A stretch of 64,000 nt of DNA from CALDTK01 sp965215115 (GCA_965215115.1 OZ244050.1:992001-1056000); one strand, 5' to 3'; shown: positions 37,373-49,159, counted from the stretch's first letter. The notes: generated by a model not told the origin, from the sequence alone. A program made the numbers and translations.

Positions 37373-38335
37373 ATGCACAAACGTTACATCGACCCGCTGT
37401 CCGACTTCGGCTTCAAGAAGCTGTTCGGCACCGAGGGCAACAAAGTCCTCCTCATCGCCTTCCTGAATGCCCTCTTGCCGGCGAGGCACCAGATCCGCGA
37501 GCTGTCTTTCCGCAGTATTGAGTTCCAGGGGCGGACGGAGTTCGATCGGAAAGTCTTATTCGACCTGTACTGCGTCTCCGCGACCGGCGAGCGCTTCATC
37601 GTCGAAATCCAACGGGCCTTCCAGCATTTCTTCCGCGACCGTTGCCTGTTCTACTCCACGTTCCCGATCCAGGACCAGGCGGAGCGGGGGCACTGGAGCT
37701 TCAGGCTCGCGCCTGTGTACGTCGTGGCGATTCTCGATTTCGAGATCATCGACGAACTGGGCAATACGTACGTCACCGACGAGGACGACTACATCCACCT
37801 CGTGGAGCTCAAGGACCAGCGCAACCGCGTCTTCTACGATCGCTACAAGCAGATCTACGTGGAGTTGCCGCGTTTCCGCAAAACTCACCACGAGCTGGCG
37901 GACGAGGCCGATCGCTGGCTGTACGTCCTGCGTCACCTAGCGGAACTCGAGGAACTTCCGGCGGGTTATGAGGACATGGAAGTCTACGAGAAGCTGTTCG
38001 AAAGTGCGGAGCTCGCTGCCTTGAGTCGGGAGGACCGTCGCTACTACGAGGAAGAGCTCAAGCGCAGCCGCGATGTCAAAAACATGATCGACTCGGCACT
38101 CGACCGAGGCACGAGCCGCGGTGTCGCCATTGGTATCGATATCGGACAATTGCGCGGAGAGAAAATGGGCAAGCACGAAGAGGCCGTGCAGACCGTCAAA
38201 GCTGCGCTCACCGCCGGACTTACCCCCGAGCAAATTGCTACGTTCAGCTCACTGAGCCTGGAGGCAATTAGAGAGATTGCACTGCGGTTGGTGGACGAGC
38301 AGCCCGACGGCGGTCCGGACGACGCTTCCAACTAG
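37373..38335 (+). CDS. Rpn family recombination-promoting nuclease / PD-(D/E)XK nuclease family transposase
   Basis: A 320-aa protein of the PDDEXK_2/Rpn group. N-terminal hallmark DPLSDFGFKKLFGTEGNK, nuclease core EFQGRTEFDRKVLFDLYC and RFIVEIQRAFQHFFRDRCLF (D and ExQ catalytic positions), then YVVAILDFEII and the helical C-terminus with LTPEQIATFSSLSLEAI. Such proteins are mobile-element-associated nucleases that can promote RecA-independent recombination. Its intact form beside two decayed copies (36641 and 50060) shows recent activity of the family here. No terminal repeats were seen. Confidence 0.88.
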   Translation: MHKRYIDPLSDFGFKKLFGTEGNKVLLIAFLNALLPARHQIRELSFRSIEFQGRTEFDRKVLFDLYCVSATGERFIVEIQRAFQHFFRDRCLFYSTFPIQDQAERGHWSFRLAPVYVVAILDFEIIDELGNTYVTDEDDYIHLVELKDQRNRVFYDRYKQIYVELPRFRKTHHELADEADRWLYVLRHLAELEELPAGYEDMEVYEKLFESAELAALSREDRRYYEEELKRSRDVKNMIDSALDRGTSRGVAIGIDIGQLRGEKMGKHEEAVQTVKAALTAGLTPEQIATFSSLSLEAIREIALRLVDEQPDGGPDDASN

Positions 38336-38342
38336 TGTCCGC

Positions 38343-39506
38343 TTACACGACCGCCCCCACCCCCGCCAGCACCGCCCGGTACACCCGCTCGTAGGCCGGC
38401 AAGACTACGTCGATGTCGAAGCGCTTCGCCTGCGCGTAGGCGCGCTGCCGGAAGGTGGCCAGCACGGCGTCGTCCCGCAGGAGTTTGATGGTATTGGCGG
38501 CCATCGACTCGACGTCGCCGACCTCGGAAAGGTAGCCGGTCTCGCCGTGGAGGTTGACCTCCGGCAGGCCGCCGGCGTTCGAACTGATGACGGGCACGTG
38601 GCAGGCCATCGCCTCGAGGGCCGCGAGGCCGAAGCTCTCCTTCGCGCTCGGCATCAGGAACACGTCCGAGATCGCGAGCAGCTCCTCGATGGCGTCCTGT
38701 TTGCCGAGGAAGTGCGTGCACTTCTGGAGGCCGTACTTGCTGATGAGTTGTTCGGCGCGGTAGCGCTCCGGGCCGTCGCCGATCAGCATCAACTTACAGG
38801 GGATAACCTCTTTGACGCGTCGGAACACCTCCACGACATCCTCGATGCGTTTGACGGGGCGGAAGTTGGACACGTGCGTGAGGATCCGTTCACCCGCGGG
38901 CGCGATGGCGAGCTTGAAGTGCTGCTTGTCGGTTTTGCGGAAACGCTCCAAATCAATGAAGTTGGGCACCACCTGAATCTCGTTGGCGATCGCGAAACTC
39001 TTGAGCGTGTCCTGGCGCAAACTCGCACTCACGGCCGTGACCGCATCAGAAGTATTGATCCCGAACTCGACCACCGGCATGAAGGCCGGGCTCTGCCCGA
39101 CGAGCGTGATGTCGGTGCCGTGGAGCGTGGTGACGAAGGGCACCGTCAGGCCCCGCGCCCGCAGGATCTCGCGCGCCAGGAAGGCCACCGTCGCGTGCGG
39201 GATAGCGTAGTGAACGTGGAGCAGGTCGAGGCGCTCGCGCTGGACGACCTCGACGAGTTTGGACGCCAGGGCCGTATCGTAGGGTGTGTACTCGAAGAGC
39301 GGGTACTCCACCGCCGAGACCTCGTGGTAGTAGACGTTGGCCTCGAAGCCCTTGTAGCGCGCCGGCTGCCGGTAGGAGACGAAGTGCACCTGGTGGCCGC
39401 GGCGCGCGAGCCCCAGTCCGAGTTCGGTGGCGACGACGCCGGAGCCGCCGTAGGTCGGGTAGCAGACCACACCGATGCGCAGCGGGGAGGAGGTTTGGTC
39501 GAACAT
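38343..39506 (-). CDS. bshA: N-acetyl-alpha-D-glucosaminyl L-malate synthase
   Basis: GT4 glycosyltransferase making GlcNAc-malate, the first step of bacillithiol synthesis, in the cytosol. The 387-aa protein has BshA-specific blocks: IGVVCYPTYGGSGVVATELG, HVHYAIPHATVAFLAREIL, TTLHGTDITLVG, and the nucleotide-sugar region SNFRPVKRIEDVVEVF with PSAKESFGLAALEAMA. Length is normal. bshB and bshC are not in the window. Its 3' end nearly touches the Rpn gene end. Confidence 0.95.
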   Translation of the reverse strand: MFDQTSSPLRIGVVCYPTYGGSGVVATELGLGLARRGHQVHFVSYRQPARYKGFEANVYYHEVSAVEYPLFEYTPYDTALASKLVEVVQRERLDLLHVHYAIPHATVAFLAREILRARGLTVPFVTTLHGTDITLVGQSPAFMPVVEFGINTSDAVTAVSASLRQDTLKSFAIANEIQVVPNFIDLERFRKTDKQHFKLAIAPAGERILTHVSNFRPVKRIEDVVEVFRRVKEVIPCKLMLIGDGPERYRAEQLISKYGLQKCTHFLGKQDAIEELLAISDVFLMPSAKESFGLAALEAMACHVPVISSNAGGLPEVNLHGETGYLSEVGDVESMAANTIKLLRDDAVLATFRQRAYAQAKRFDIDVVLPAYERVYRAVLAGVGAVV

Positions 39507-39604
39507 GGGCGGCGGGCGCGGGGCAGGCGGTAGCTGAGGCCTGCAAACGCGGGGGCGCGGGGGGTGGTTGCGCGGTAGGCCACCGCGCCGACATCAAGTC
39601 TACT

Positions 39605-40219
39605 TTACCCCTCCACCAAATCCCGCAACCGCGTCATCGTCTCCACCGGGCCCTTATCCACGAACAGGTTGATCAGCCACGTCGGCACCGAGCCGCCGGG
39701 CTCGCTGTAGAGCTGGTAGGTGACCTCGGTTTTGCCGGAAGGCATCGCCCGGTAGCTCGTGTTGACCTCGAAGGTCGTGAGGCGGACGCAGTCCTCGACC
39801 TTGGCGGTCTTGTCGGGCGCGGCCACGGTGCGGGACTCGTAGCTCGATCCGCTCTGGCCACCGGTCACCTTGCCGACCACGTCGCGGTCGTCCATCGGCC
39901 ACGGCATGTCGATGCGGGAGTAGTAGTACCAGCCCGTCTTCAGGTCGCCGCCGAGGGTCCGGCCCTCGACGCACTTGAACACCCACTCCGGCTGGCGCTC
40001 GGCGGAGTTGAGCACGTCGTTGATGTCGTCGATGCTCGCGTCGACGTGCATGACGAGCTTGACTTCCTTGATCGGGGAGCCGGCGCGGTCGCGGGTGTAG
40101 ACCCACATCTCGTCGCCGGTGCGCTTGAGGGCCCACGCGTTCCCGGCGCTCGGCGACCAGGCCACGGCCAGGCTGCTGACCACGAGGAGGAAGACTGGGA
40201 GGAGTAGGAGTCTGCGCAT
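39605..40219 (-). CDS. START-domain protein, exported
   Basis: A 204-aa START/SRPBCC-fold protein with a signal peptide (LPVFLLVVSSLAVA). Blocks: GNAWALKRTGDEMWVYTRD, HVDASIDDINDVLNSAER, RIDMPWPMDDRDVVGKV and a final PTWLINLFVDKGPVETMTRL, typical of bacterial START domains that bind hydrophobic ligands. The ligand is not known. Divergent from the thioesterase gene. Confidence 0.85.
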   Translation of the reverse strand: MRRLLLLPVFLLVVSSLAVAWSPSAGNAWALKRTGDEMWVYTRDRAGSPIKEVKLVMHVDASIDDINDVLNSAERQPEWVFKCVEGRTLGGDLKTGWYYYSRIDMPWPMDDRDVVGKVTGGQSGSSYESRTVAAPDKTAKVEDCVRLTTFEVNTSYRAMPSGKTEVTYQLYSEPGGSVPTWLINLFVDKGPVETMTRLRDLVEG

Positions 40220-40226
40220 ACGTGTG

Positions 40227-40234
40227 CGAAATTA
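40227..40234 (-). promoter_or_regulatory. -7 box 7 bp before the START gene
   Basis: TAATTTCG on the minus strand, one base from TAnnTTTG, seven bases before ATG 40219. Confidence 0.55.
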
Positions 40235-40291
40235 CGGTTGTCAACAAATACCCACCGCGCTTTGTGCACCCTTCGCGAACCGTTAGGGTTC

Positions 40292-40299
40292 TAGTTTCG
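40292..40299 (+). promoter_or_regulatory. -7 box 5 bp before the thioesterase gene
   Basis: TAGTTTCG ends five bases before GTG 40305. With the box at 40227 it forms a short divergent promoter region of only 85 bp. Confidence 0.6.
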
Positions 40300-40304
40300 C
40301 CGCC

Positions 40305-41156
40305 GTGACAATAGACGACTTACTGCGGGTGCTCGCGCTCGAGCGACTGGAGGACCGCCTGTTCCGCGGCATCAGCCACGCCACACCCTGGGGGCGGGTG
40401 TTCGGGGGGCAGGTTTTGGCGCAAGCCCTCCTGGCCTCGGCACTAACCGTGCCCGAAGATCGCTCGGTGCACTCGCTGCACGGTTATTTTATCCTCGGCG
40501 GCGACGTGACGCGGCCGATCGTGTACGACGTCGACCGCCTGCGCGAGGGGCGCTCGTTCACGACGCGGCGCTGCGTCGCCATCCAGAAGGGCGAGGCGAT
40601 CTTCAACTCGGCCACGAGCTACCACATCCCCGAGACCGGCGAGGCGCACCAGATCGAGATGCCGGACGTGCCCGGGCCGGAGGGCCTTCCCACTTCCGTA
40701 AAACTCGCCGAACGGTACCGCGAGGCCGCCCCGGGGATGTTCGAGCGGCTCTCGCGCGAACTGCCGATCGAGGTGCGCCCGGTCGACGACTACAACCTGC
40801 TCCAGCCCGAGGCCTACCCGCCGCAGTACCGCGTGTGGATCAGGGTCAACGGCGCGATGCCGGACGATCCGAAGGTGCACCAGGCCGTGCTGGCGTACGC
40901 GAGCGACTACCACCTGCTGACGACGGCCGTGGTGCCGCACCTGCGGGAGGTCCGCTACCAGGATCTGATGCTGACGAGTCTGGACCACGCGATGTGGTTC
41001 CACGGGGAGGTGCGGATGGACGAGTGGCAGCTCTTCGCGATCGACTCGCCGTGGGCGGGCGGGGCGCGGGGCTTCACGCGGGGGAGTGTGTTCCGGGAAG
41101 ATGGGCGGCTGGTGGCGAGCGTGGCGCAGGAGGGGCTGATGCGGCGGCGGGGGTGA
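40305..41156 (+). CDS. tesB: Acyl-CoA thioesterase II
   Basis: A 283-aa double-hotdog thioesterase that hydrolyses acyl-CoA to free fatty acid and CoA. Family blocks: FGGQVLAQALLASALTVPED, VHSLHGYFILGGD, FTTRRCVAIQKGEAIF (first half) and LAYASDYHLLTTAVVPH, MLTSLDHAMWFH, WQLFAIDSPWAGGARGF (second half with the catalytic Asp near SDYHLL). Length is normal. GTG start directly after the -7 box. A micro-hairpin at 40413 encodes the conserved QVLAQA segment. Confidence 0.93.
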   Translation: MTIDDLLRVLALERLEDRLFRGISHATPWGRVFGGQVLAQALLASALTVPEDRSVHSLHGYFILGGDVTRPIVYDVDRLREGRSFTTRRCVAIQKGEAIFNSATSYHIPETGEAHQIEMPDVPGPEGLPTSVKLAERYREAAPGMFERLSRELPIEVRPVDDYNLLQPEAYPPQYRVWIRVNGAMPDDPKVHQAVLAYASDYHLLTTAVVPHLREVRYQDLMLTSLDHAMWFHGEVRMDEWQLFAIDSPWAGGARGFTRGSVFREDGRLVASVAQEGLMRRRG

Positions 41157-41229
41157 GGCCGGACCGCCCCACCCCATACCGCCCACCCCCGCCCCGCCGT
41201 TCAACGCCGAGTGCCCAGACTCACCCCAA

Positions 41230-43016
41230 CCCTACGCTCGGCCTTGCCTTAGCGTGTTTTGGCGAAAGCCCCCTCCTCGCGCAGGCCCAAACCCTCTTCA
41301 CCCAGGGCTTCGAGTCGTACACGCCCGACCCCGTCAAGCGCGGGGGCTGGATGAGGCCTTCGATGTCGAGAAAGCTTTCCCGGGGTCGACCGACAACTAC
41401 TGGCGAGCCGACGGTGTGCTCGTGTCAGACCCGCGCGACCGAGACGCCGAGTATTACCAATACCGACGGCTACCGCGTGGCGCCGCCGCCGTGCAACGCC
41501 GTGATGCTCTGGTACGGGACGCGCGCCGGCTCGCCCATGATGACCTTAGCGGCGGACCTTACCTTCCGCGACTTCGAGGAGCCGCTCGCGATGGGGCAGC
41601 GCTACCGACTCTCGCTGTTTCACTTAGTCAACGACGGCAAAGTGGCGCCGGCGCGCCTCGACAGCATCGTCCGTCACATCGGGGCGCAGTTGATGTACAA
41701 ACGCTTCGTGCCCGTGCCCTTCGGCTCGATGTACCCCGGGGCGCAACTCCTGGCAGCCGACCGTGTGCTCGTGTGAAGATCCGCGCGACCGAGACGCGCA
41801 ATCGCAGCGGTCCGCCGACCCACGGCGGGAACGAAGGCGTCACCTACTTCGTCGACGATATTGCGCTCGAGCGACTTCCGGAAGACCTGGCCGCGCTCGA
41901 GCGAACCACCGGCGTGTGCACCTTCGACGATGCGGAGCTCACCGAGTCGCTCCCGAGTGGCACGGCGGGCGCGAATGTCTACTTCGCCAGCAATGAGGCG
42001 GTACTCGATACGGCCGCCCGCCGCATCCTCGATGACTACGCCGCGCTGCTGGCGCCCTACCGCCCGGTCGTGTTCACGGTGTACGGTTTTGCCGACAGGC
42101 GCACCGGCGACAATCAGGCGCTCTCGGACCAACGCATCGCCGCGGTGCTCGACTACCTCAAGACGACGCACAAGCTACAGTCCTTTCAATTCCTGGCCAG
42201 AGGTTTTGGCGACAGCCGTAGCCACTCGACCGACCTCCAGGACGACCGTCGCGTGGAGCTCCTCCTCGAGCCCACGCTCCGCGCCGAGATCCCCTACCGC
42301 TACGCCTTGCAGCAGGTTTGGGCCGGTCGCTACGACGAAGCCCTGCGCGCGCTGCGTATGTGGTCGGTGACCGTGCTCAATGAGAAAGCGCCCCTCATCA
42401 AATTCGATCCCCGCATGGAGGCTTTACGCCGGACACCGGGCTACGCGACTTTCGTCAAAACCCACGACCAGCGCTACAGACGTTTCGGGAAGCCGGCTTT
42501 CGCCCGAACGCTCGACTCGCTCTTCCTCGAGGACCAGCGCTACCGGACCCTGGCCCCGCGGGTCGAGAACCTGAATGCGTGGTACGCCGACCTCGACAGC
42601 ACGGAGGCGACGGTGGGACGTCCGAGTTCGTCGCCGACGAAGCGACCTGGCTGGCGCACGATGCCGAGCAGGCGGCTTTCGCCAAAACGTGGGTCGCCGA
42701 GCACGGCTGGCCCCAGGCCTCCGAGGTGGGCTTGCGCGGCACGACGGCCATCGCCTACGCCATCCTCCACAGCGAGGACACGGCCGCGATGCGCGCCGCG
42801 GAGCCCTTGCTCGAGACGGCCTGCCGCCAGGGCGAGGCGCGGTGGCTAGACTACGCGCTGCTGGTCGACAAACGACTGATGACATCGGGGCAGCCGCAGC
42901 GCTACGGGACGCAGTACGAGCAAGGTGCGGATGGCACGTGGGTGCTTTCGGCGGTGGAGGAGCCGGAGGGCTTGCGGGCGCGGCGGGCGGCGCTGGGGCT
43001 GGAGGAGGAGGAGTGA
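41230..43016 (+). pseudogene. Frameshifted OmpA-family protein gene
   Basis: A single secreted protein can be followed through several frame changes: signal peptide region GLALACFGESPLLAQA, QTLFTQGFESYTPD, then GLDEAFDVEKAFPGSTDNYW in a second frame, SITNTDGYR and MTLAADLTFRDFEEPLAMGQ back in the first, and from about 41775 the OmpA-like domain in the second (ANVYFASNEAVLDTAARRIL; VFTVYGFADRRTGDNQALSD). A last shift near 42600 leads to EFVADEATWLAHDAEQAAFA and the C-terminus. At least four shifts are needed: a decaying gene or local assembly errors. Five micro-hairpins lie within it. Confidence 0.75.
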
Positions 43017-43034
43017 TAGGCGCTTGCAGCGCGG

Positions 43035-43131
43035 GGCCGTTCGACCGCTTCCGAGCGGCGGCCCTCTACGGGCGCTCCTCGTCGGTGGCGCTCCTCGTCG
43101 GTGGCGCCACTCGGAAGTGGTCGAACGCCAC
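43035..43131. repeat. Paired TTCGA-bulge hairpins (BIME-like)
   Basis: Left: GGCCG/CGGCC, TTCGA, CCGCT/AGCGG. Right, inverted: GGTGGCG/CGCCACC, TTCGA, CCACT/AGTGG. Between them is a direct repeat of GCGCTCCTCGTCGGTG (two copies). The element lies between convergent, both damaged, genes. Confidence 0.88.
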
Positions 43132-43142
43132 CTAACGCTACC

Positions 43143-43596
43143 TCAACCCTCCCCGTGCACCTCCTTCACGAAGTAAAACGCATACACGCTGTACCCGTGA
43201 TCAAAGTAAAACTTGTGCGAGCGTGCGTTCGTCACGTAGGTCTTCAGCTCGATCCGTCGACAGCCTTCAGCTTGAGCCGCGCTTCCATCTCGTCAAGGAA
43301 GAAGGAGCCTGCACCCTGGCCCCGGAGCGCCGGGTCGATGATGACGTTGTCGAGCTCGGCCAGGCGCCCGCCGTAGAGGCGCACGCTCACCCAGGCCGAC
43401 GCTACACCCACGATCGCGCCGGCCGCGTCGAAGAGCCCGAAGCAGTGGTAGCCGTCCGTGCCCCACTGCTGGCCGAGGCGCTCGGCGAGGACCGCGGGGC
43501 GACCTTCGGATTGAGGAGGTGGACGAGCTCCACGATGCGCTCGGCGTGCTCGGCGGAGAGCTCGCGGACGGTGAAAGAGAGTAGGGGCTCAGGCAT
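43143..43596 (-). pseudogene. Frameshifted GNAT acetyltransferase gene
   Basis: ATG 43596 begins MPEPLLSFTVRELSAEHAER followed by IVELVHLLNPKV. The homology then changes frame near 43500 (ERLGQQWGTDGYHCFGLFDA; DNVIIDPALRGQGAGSFFLD, the acetyl-CoA loop) and again near 43265 to IELKTYVTNARSHKFYFDHG and a closing YAFYFVKEVHGEG. Two indels break an otherwise complete GNAT gene. Sequencing error is possible. Confidence 0.75.
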
Positions 43597-43600
43597 CGGC

Positions 43601-43681
43601 GAGGTCGTTGAACCGGTTTTACATAATTGAGTGGGCAACTATTAAAACTCTTGCTCAACTAAAACACGGTTCAACGACCTC
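43601..43681. repeat. AT-rich inverted repeat, likely terminator
   Basis: Arms GAGGTCGTTGAACCG and CGGTTCAACGACCTC are perfect; pairing continues weakly into TTTTACATAATTGAG against CTCAACTAAAACA. It lies just past the TonB receptor stop codon (minus strand) and before the GNAT start. The AT-rich centre and T-runs suit a terminator, but the long arms resemble a mobile palindrome. Confidence 0.7.
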
Positions 43682-43690
43682 GGGGGTCGC

Positions 43691-46456
<2,766 letters not shown>

Positions 46457-46822
46457 ATGAAAGGCAGTTTAAGCCAACGCAACCTACGTGGCGCAGGTGG
46501 GTCCGGGGCGCCGTTCGCCGTCGGAGGCGCTCGATAATTGGTTTGCGCCGAGTGGGTATGTCCGCCGGGGAGGGTGGCCATACGTTTACCCGATCCGCAC
46601 AGAGGATTATCGCGGTCGTTGAGCGCCTTACCGCCACAACAATCTGAAAACATAAGAGCAGAACTTCTGAGGTTTTGCGGAAGCACGACTGCCGCCGTCG
46701 CTATTCGACCATTGGGATACGCGCGGGACGCTAACGGGATAACGGGTTTTGGCGAACGCCTCGGAATACAGAACCGGTGTCGGCGAGTATGTTTAAGCGA
46801 CCACCCCCACACCCACCACGCC
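46457..46822. other. Intergenic stretch with two micro-hairpins
   Basis: No gene seen. It holds the upstream region of the TonB receptor, a short micro-hairpin form at 46675 and a full one at 46746 with loop GAAC. Confidence 0.6.
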
Positions 46823-47278
46823 ATGATTCACGACCTCTTTACCCCCACAGGCCTCGCCGCCACCAAAGCCCGCATCGAGCAGCTCACGCCCGAAACCCAG
46901 CCCGCCTGGGGCAAGATGTCCGCGGCGCAGATGCTCGCGCACTGCAACGTCGCCTACGAAATCGAGTACACCGACAAGCACCCGCGGCCGAATGCGCTGA
47001 TGCGTTTGGTGATCCGCCTTTTCGCGAAGGCGCAAGTGGTCGGCCCGAAGCCGTACCCGCGCAATGGCCGCACGGCCCCGATGTTCCTCGTCACCGACGA
47101 GCGCGATTTCGAAGTGGAGCGGCAGCGATTGCTCGATCACCTGGACAAGACCCATGACCTAGGCGCGGCGCACTTTGATGGCAAGCAGAACGCGGGCTTC
47201 GGCCAGCTTTCGCTAAAACAATGGAATACACTTTTCTCGAAGCATCTCGATCATCACCTGGGGCAGTTCGGGGTATGA
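46823..47278 (+). CDS. DUF1569/DinB-superfamily protein
   Basis: A 151-aa protein with the DUF1569 pattern: an N-terminal helix, WGKMSAAQMLAHCNVAYEIE (conserved M-x-A-x-Q-M-L-x-H-C), and a C-terminal LFSKHLDHHLGQFGV. His residues at both ends fit the DinB-type metal site. Function unknown; DinB-like proteins often act as metal-dependent thiol transferases or hydrolases. ATG 46823 starts the conserved part. A micro-hairpin with an AGC/GCT stem lies at 47205. Confidence 0.82.
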   Translation: MIHDLFTPTGLAATKARIEQLTPETQPAWGKMSAAQMLAHCNVAYEIEYTDKHPRPNALMRLVIRLFAKAQVVGPKPYPRNGRTAPMFLVTDERDFEVERQRLLDHLDKTHDLGAAHFDGKQNAGFGQLSLKQWNTLFSKHLDHHLGQFGV

Positions 47279-47286
47279 CATCGGTG

Positions 47287-47736
47287 CTACAGCCGCTTGC
47301 CGTAACAAACACTCAACGCCTGCCCGACGTAAGGCTCGAAGCACGCGATCTGGCGGTAGCCGGCGCGCTCGTAGAGGCGGATGGCGGGGTGGAGGTCGAT
47401 GGAGGTTTCGAGGAGCGTTTCCGCAAAACCTGCCCCGCGGGCCTCGTCCTCCAGCGCGGCGAGGATCTGCTGCGCGTAGCCCCGCCCGCGGCATTCCTCC
47501 CGGACGAACATCCGCTTGATCTCGGTAGCGCGGGCGTCCTTGGCGCGGAGCCCCCCGCAGGCCACGGCCTCGCCGCCGACGGTGAGCAGCAGGACGAGGT
47601 CCAGGGTCGGGGCCTGGCTGAAGGCCGTGTAGAAGTCGTGCTTGTCGCCGTTGACGACGGCCAGGGCGGCGTCGAGGTCGGTGACGAGGGCGAGGAAGCG
47701 GGGGTCGTCGACATCGACGCGGCGGAGGGTGGTCAT
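47287..47736 (-). CDS. GNAT family N-acetyltransferase
   Basis: A 149-aa single-domain GNAT. Motif A, the acetyl-CoA loop, is IKRMFVREECRGRGYAQQIL (R-G-x-G-Y), followed by GFAETLLETSIDLHPAIRLY and YERAGYRQIACFEPY. The acceptor is unknown. Promoter box TAGTTTTG at 47760-47767, 23 bp before the ATG, is a perfect TAnnTTTG. Convergent with the DUF1569 gene. Confidence 0.9.
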   Translation of the reverse strand: MTTLRRVDVDDPRFLALVTDLDAALAVVNGDKHDFYTAFSQAPTLDLVLLLTVGGEAVACGGLRAKDARATEIKRMFVREECRGRGYAQQILAALEDEARGAGFAETLLETSIDLHPAIRLYERAGYRQIACFEPYVGQALSVCYGKRL

Positions 47737-47759
47737 GGACGGGCGCCTTTATCTACGAG

Positions 47760-47767
47760 CAAAACTA
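47760..47767 (-). promoter_or_regulatory. Perfect TAnnTTTG -7 box upstream of the GNAT gene
   Basis: TAGTTTTG on the minus strand, 23 bp before ATG 47736. One of the few boxes here with room for a real leader. Confidence 0.55.
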
Positions 47768-47808
47768 AGAGGCTGGCTTCGGTGGGTCGGGAGCGCCATC
47801 CTGCGATG

Positions 47809-47816
47809 TACTTTCG
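47809..47816 (+). promoter_or_regulatory. -7 box 4 bp before the Uma2 gene
   Basis: TACTTTCG ends four bases before ATG 47821. Confidence 0.5.
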
Positions 47817-47820
47817 TGGT

Positions 47821-48471
47821 ATGGCGATGGACCACCACCCCCCTGTTGAGCCCTTCCTGTACGCCACGCGGGTTGAGCCGGATGTCCTACCCCAGTACCA
47901 CCTCGCCCTAGAGCAGTACCACGCGATGATCGACGCCGGAATCATCGGCGAGGACGAGCACGTTGAGCTGCTCAACGGTCTACTCACGAGATCAATGTCG
48001 GTCAATCCCCCCCACGCCGCCGCGCTCCGGCGTACTGCACGCTGGCTGAGGGCTGCCCTCGCGGGGCAGGCGCTCGAGGTCTTCGAAGAAGACCCCATTA
48101 CCCTCCCGCCCGACTCCGAGCCCGAGCCCGACATTGCCGTCGTTGACGCGCGCGCCGACGATTACGCCGGCCAGCACCCGGGTCCCGACGACATCCACCT
48201 CCTCGTCGAGGTGGCCGACGACAGTCTCCGGCGTGATCGACTCGTGAAGCTCCCGCTCTACGCCGGCGCCGGCATCCGGGAGTATTGGATCGTCAACCTC
48301 CGCGAGCGCCAGCTCGAGGTCTACACCGACCCGCTGCCCGCCCGACCCGCCGTCGAGCGGGCGCCGAGCTACGCCGATATCGTCGTCTATGCAAGCGGGG
48401 ATCGCCTGCGTCACCCGCTCTACGGCGAGGTAGAAGTCGAAGCGCTATTGCCGCCGGAGGCGATGGTGTAA
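47821..48471 (+). CDS. Uma2 family endonuclease-like protein (DUF820)
   Basis: A 216-aa PD-(D/E)XK-fold protein of the Uma2/DUF820 family, expanded in cyanobacteria and Bacteroidota. Core motifs: DEHVELLNGLLTRSMSVNPP, SEPEPDIAVVDARADDY (catalytic PD), DDIHLLVEVADDSLRRDRLV (ExD-like E-V-A-D) and YAGAGIREYWIVNLRERQLE. Activity is rarely demonstrated. ATG 47821 follows the -7 box; ATG 47827 and 47806 are alternatives, the last overlapping the promoter. Confidence 0.9.
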   Translation: MAMDHHPPVEPFLYATRVEPDVLPQYHLALEQYHAMIDAGIIGEDEHVELLNGLLTRSMSVNPPHAAALRRTARWLRAALAGQALEVFEEDPITLPPDSEPEPDIAVVDARADDYAGQHPGPDDIHLLVEVADDSLRRDRLVKLPLYAGAGIREYWIVNLRERQLEVYTDPLPARPAVERAPSYADIVVYASGDRLRHPLYGEVEVEALLPPEAMV

Positions 48472-48811
48472 GCACAGTGCAGGTGGGAGTCGCGTCCGCC
48501 CTTCCGCCTACGCCAAATTAGCCTGAGGACACGTAGTAGGAGCAGGACGGCAAACGCCTTTCGGCAAAACCTCCGGCAGTCCTCCTCATCGAATGGGCCG
48601 ACATACGTGGTGCCCTCAGAGATGGGCGATGATGTCGGGATTGGAGGGATGTACGCACCACCGGATGTAGGCGCTGCCGAAGGGAGCGGCGGGAGTTACC
48701 GGCTGGCGAGAAAACACTTGGGGCTTCGTCATCGTCTGGAGGCCCGCCCGCCCCCCCGTTTTGCCGAAAGGCGCCGCACCTTAGCACCGACCTCCTACAC
48801 TCGCCCCGTCC
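48472..48811. other. Intergenic stretch with two micro-hairpins
   Basis: No convincing gene. Micro-hairpins of the GCC-GAAA-GGC form occur in opposite orientations at 48556-48570 and 48758-48772. Confidence 0.6.
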
Positions 48812-49099
48812 ATGCCGCCGACCCTGCCGCCTGCCCCGAACCTCGCCCTGCTGTACGCAATCCTCCTCTGCGCGCTGGCCCCCGCCTGCCGAAGTACGCG
48901 CGCCACGCAGGTCACCGCGGCACAACCCGCCGACCCGGCCCTCCCGAACGCCGGCCCCGGGGCCGACGCCTGGATCACCGGCTGGACCAAGCCCGCCGCC
49001 AATCCTGTGCTGCGGCCCGCGGGTTCCGCCCCGGGGCGGGTGCGCGCCCCGCCGCACGCCACCTGTGCCCAGTTGTGTCACGGCGCCCCGCCGGAGTAG
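48812..49099 (+). CDS. Short lipoprotein, possibly a truncated glycosidase start
   Basis: A 95-aa open frame: signal NLALLYAILLCALAPACRST with a lipobox Cys, a low-complexity Ala/Pro stretch, then DAWITGWTKPAANPVLRPAG, which resembles the N-terminal strand of five-bladed glycosidases (a WxKPxxNPVL pattern). The remainder of such an enzyme is missing and the frame ends soon after in CAQLCHGAPPE. Either a genuine small lipoprotein or the stump of a lost glycoside hydrolase. Confidence 0.45.
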   Translation: MPPTLPPAPNLALLYAILLCALAPACRSTRATQVTAAQPADPALPNAGPGADAWITGWTKPAANPVLRPAGSAPGRVRAPPHATCAQLCHGAPPE

Positions 49100-49146
49100 T
49101 CTGTGGGCTCTCCCGGCGCCACGCGCGGAGTGGGCCCGTCGGTGCT

Positions 49147-49154
49147 TACCTTCC
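49147..49154 (+). promoter_or_regulatory. -7 box 5 bp before the sugar isomerase gene
   Basis: TACCTTCC ends five bases before ATG 49160. Confidence 0.55.
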
Positions 49155-49159
49155 ACCCC

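Noticed and set aside
38277..39533. 418-aa open frame antisense to bshA
   Set aside because: Shadow of bshA, which has full family motifs.
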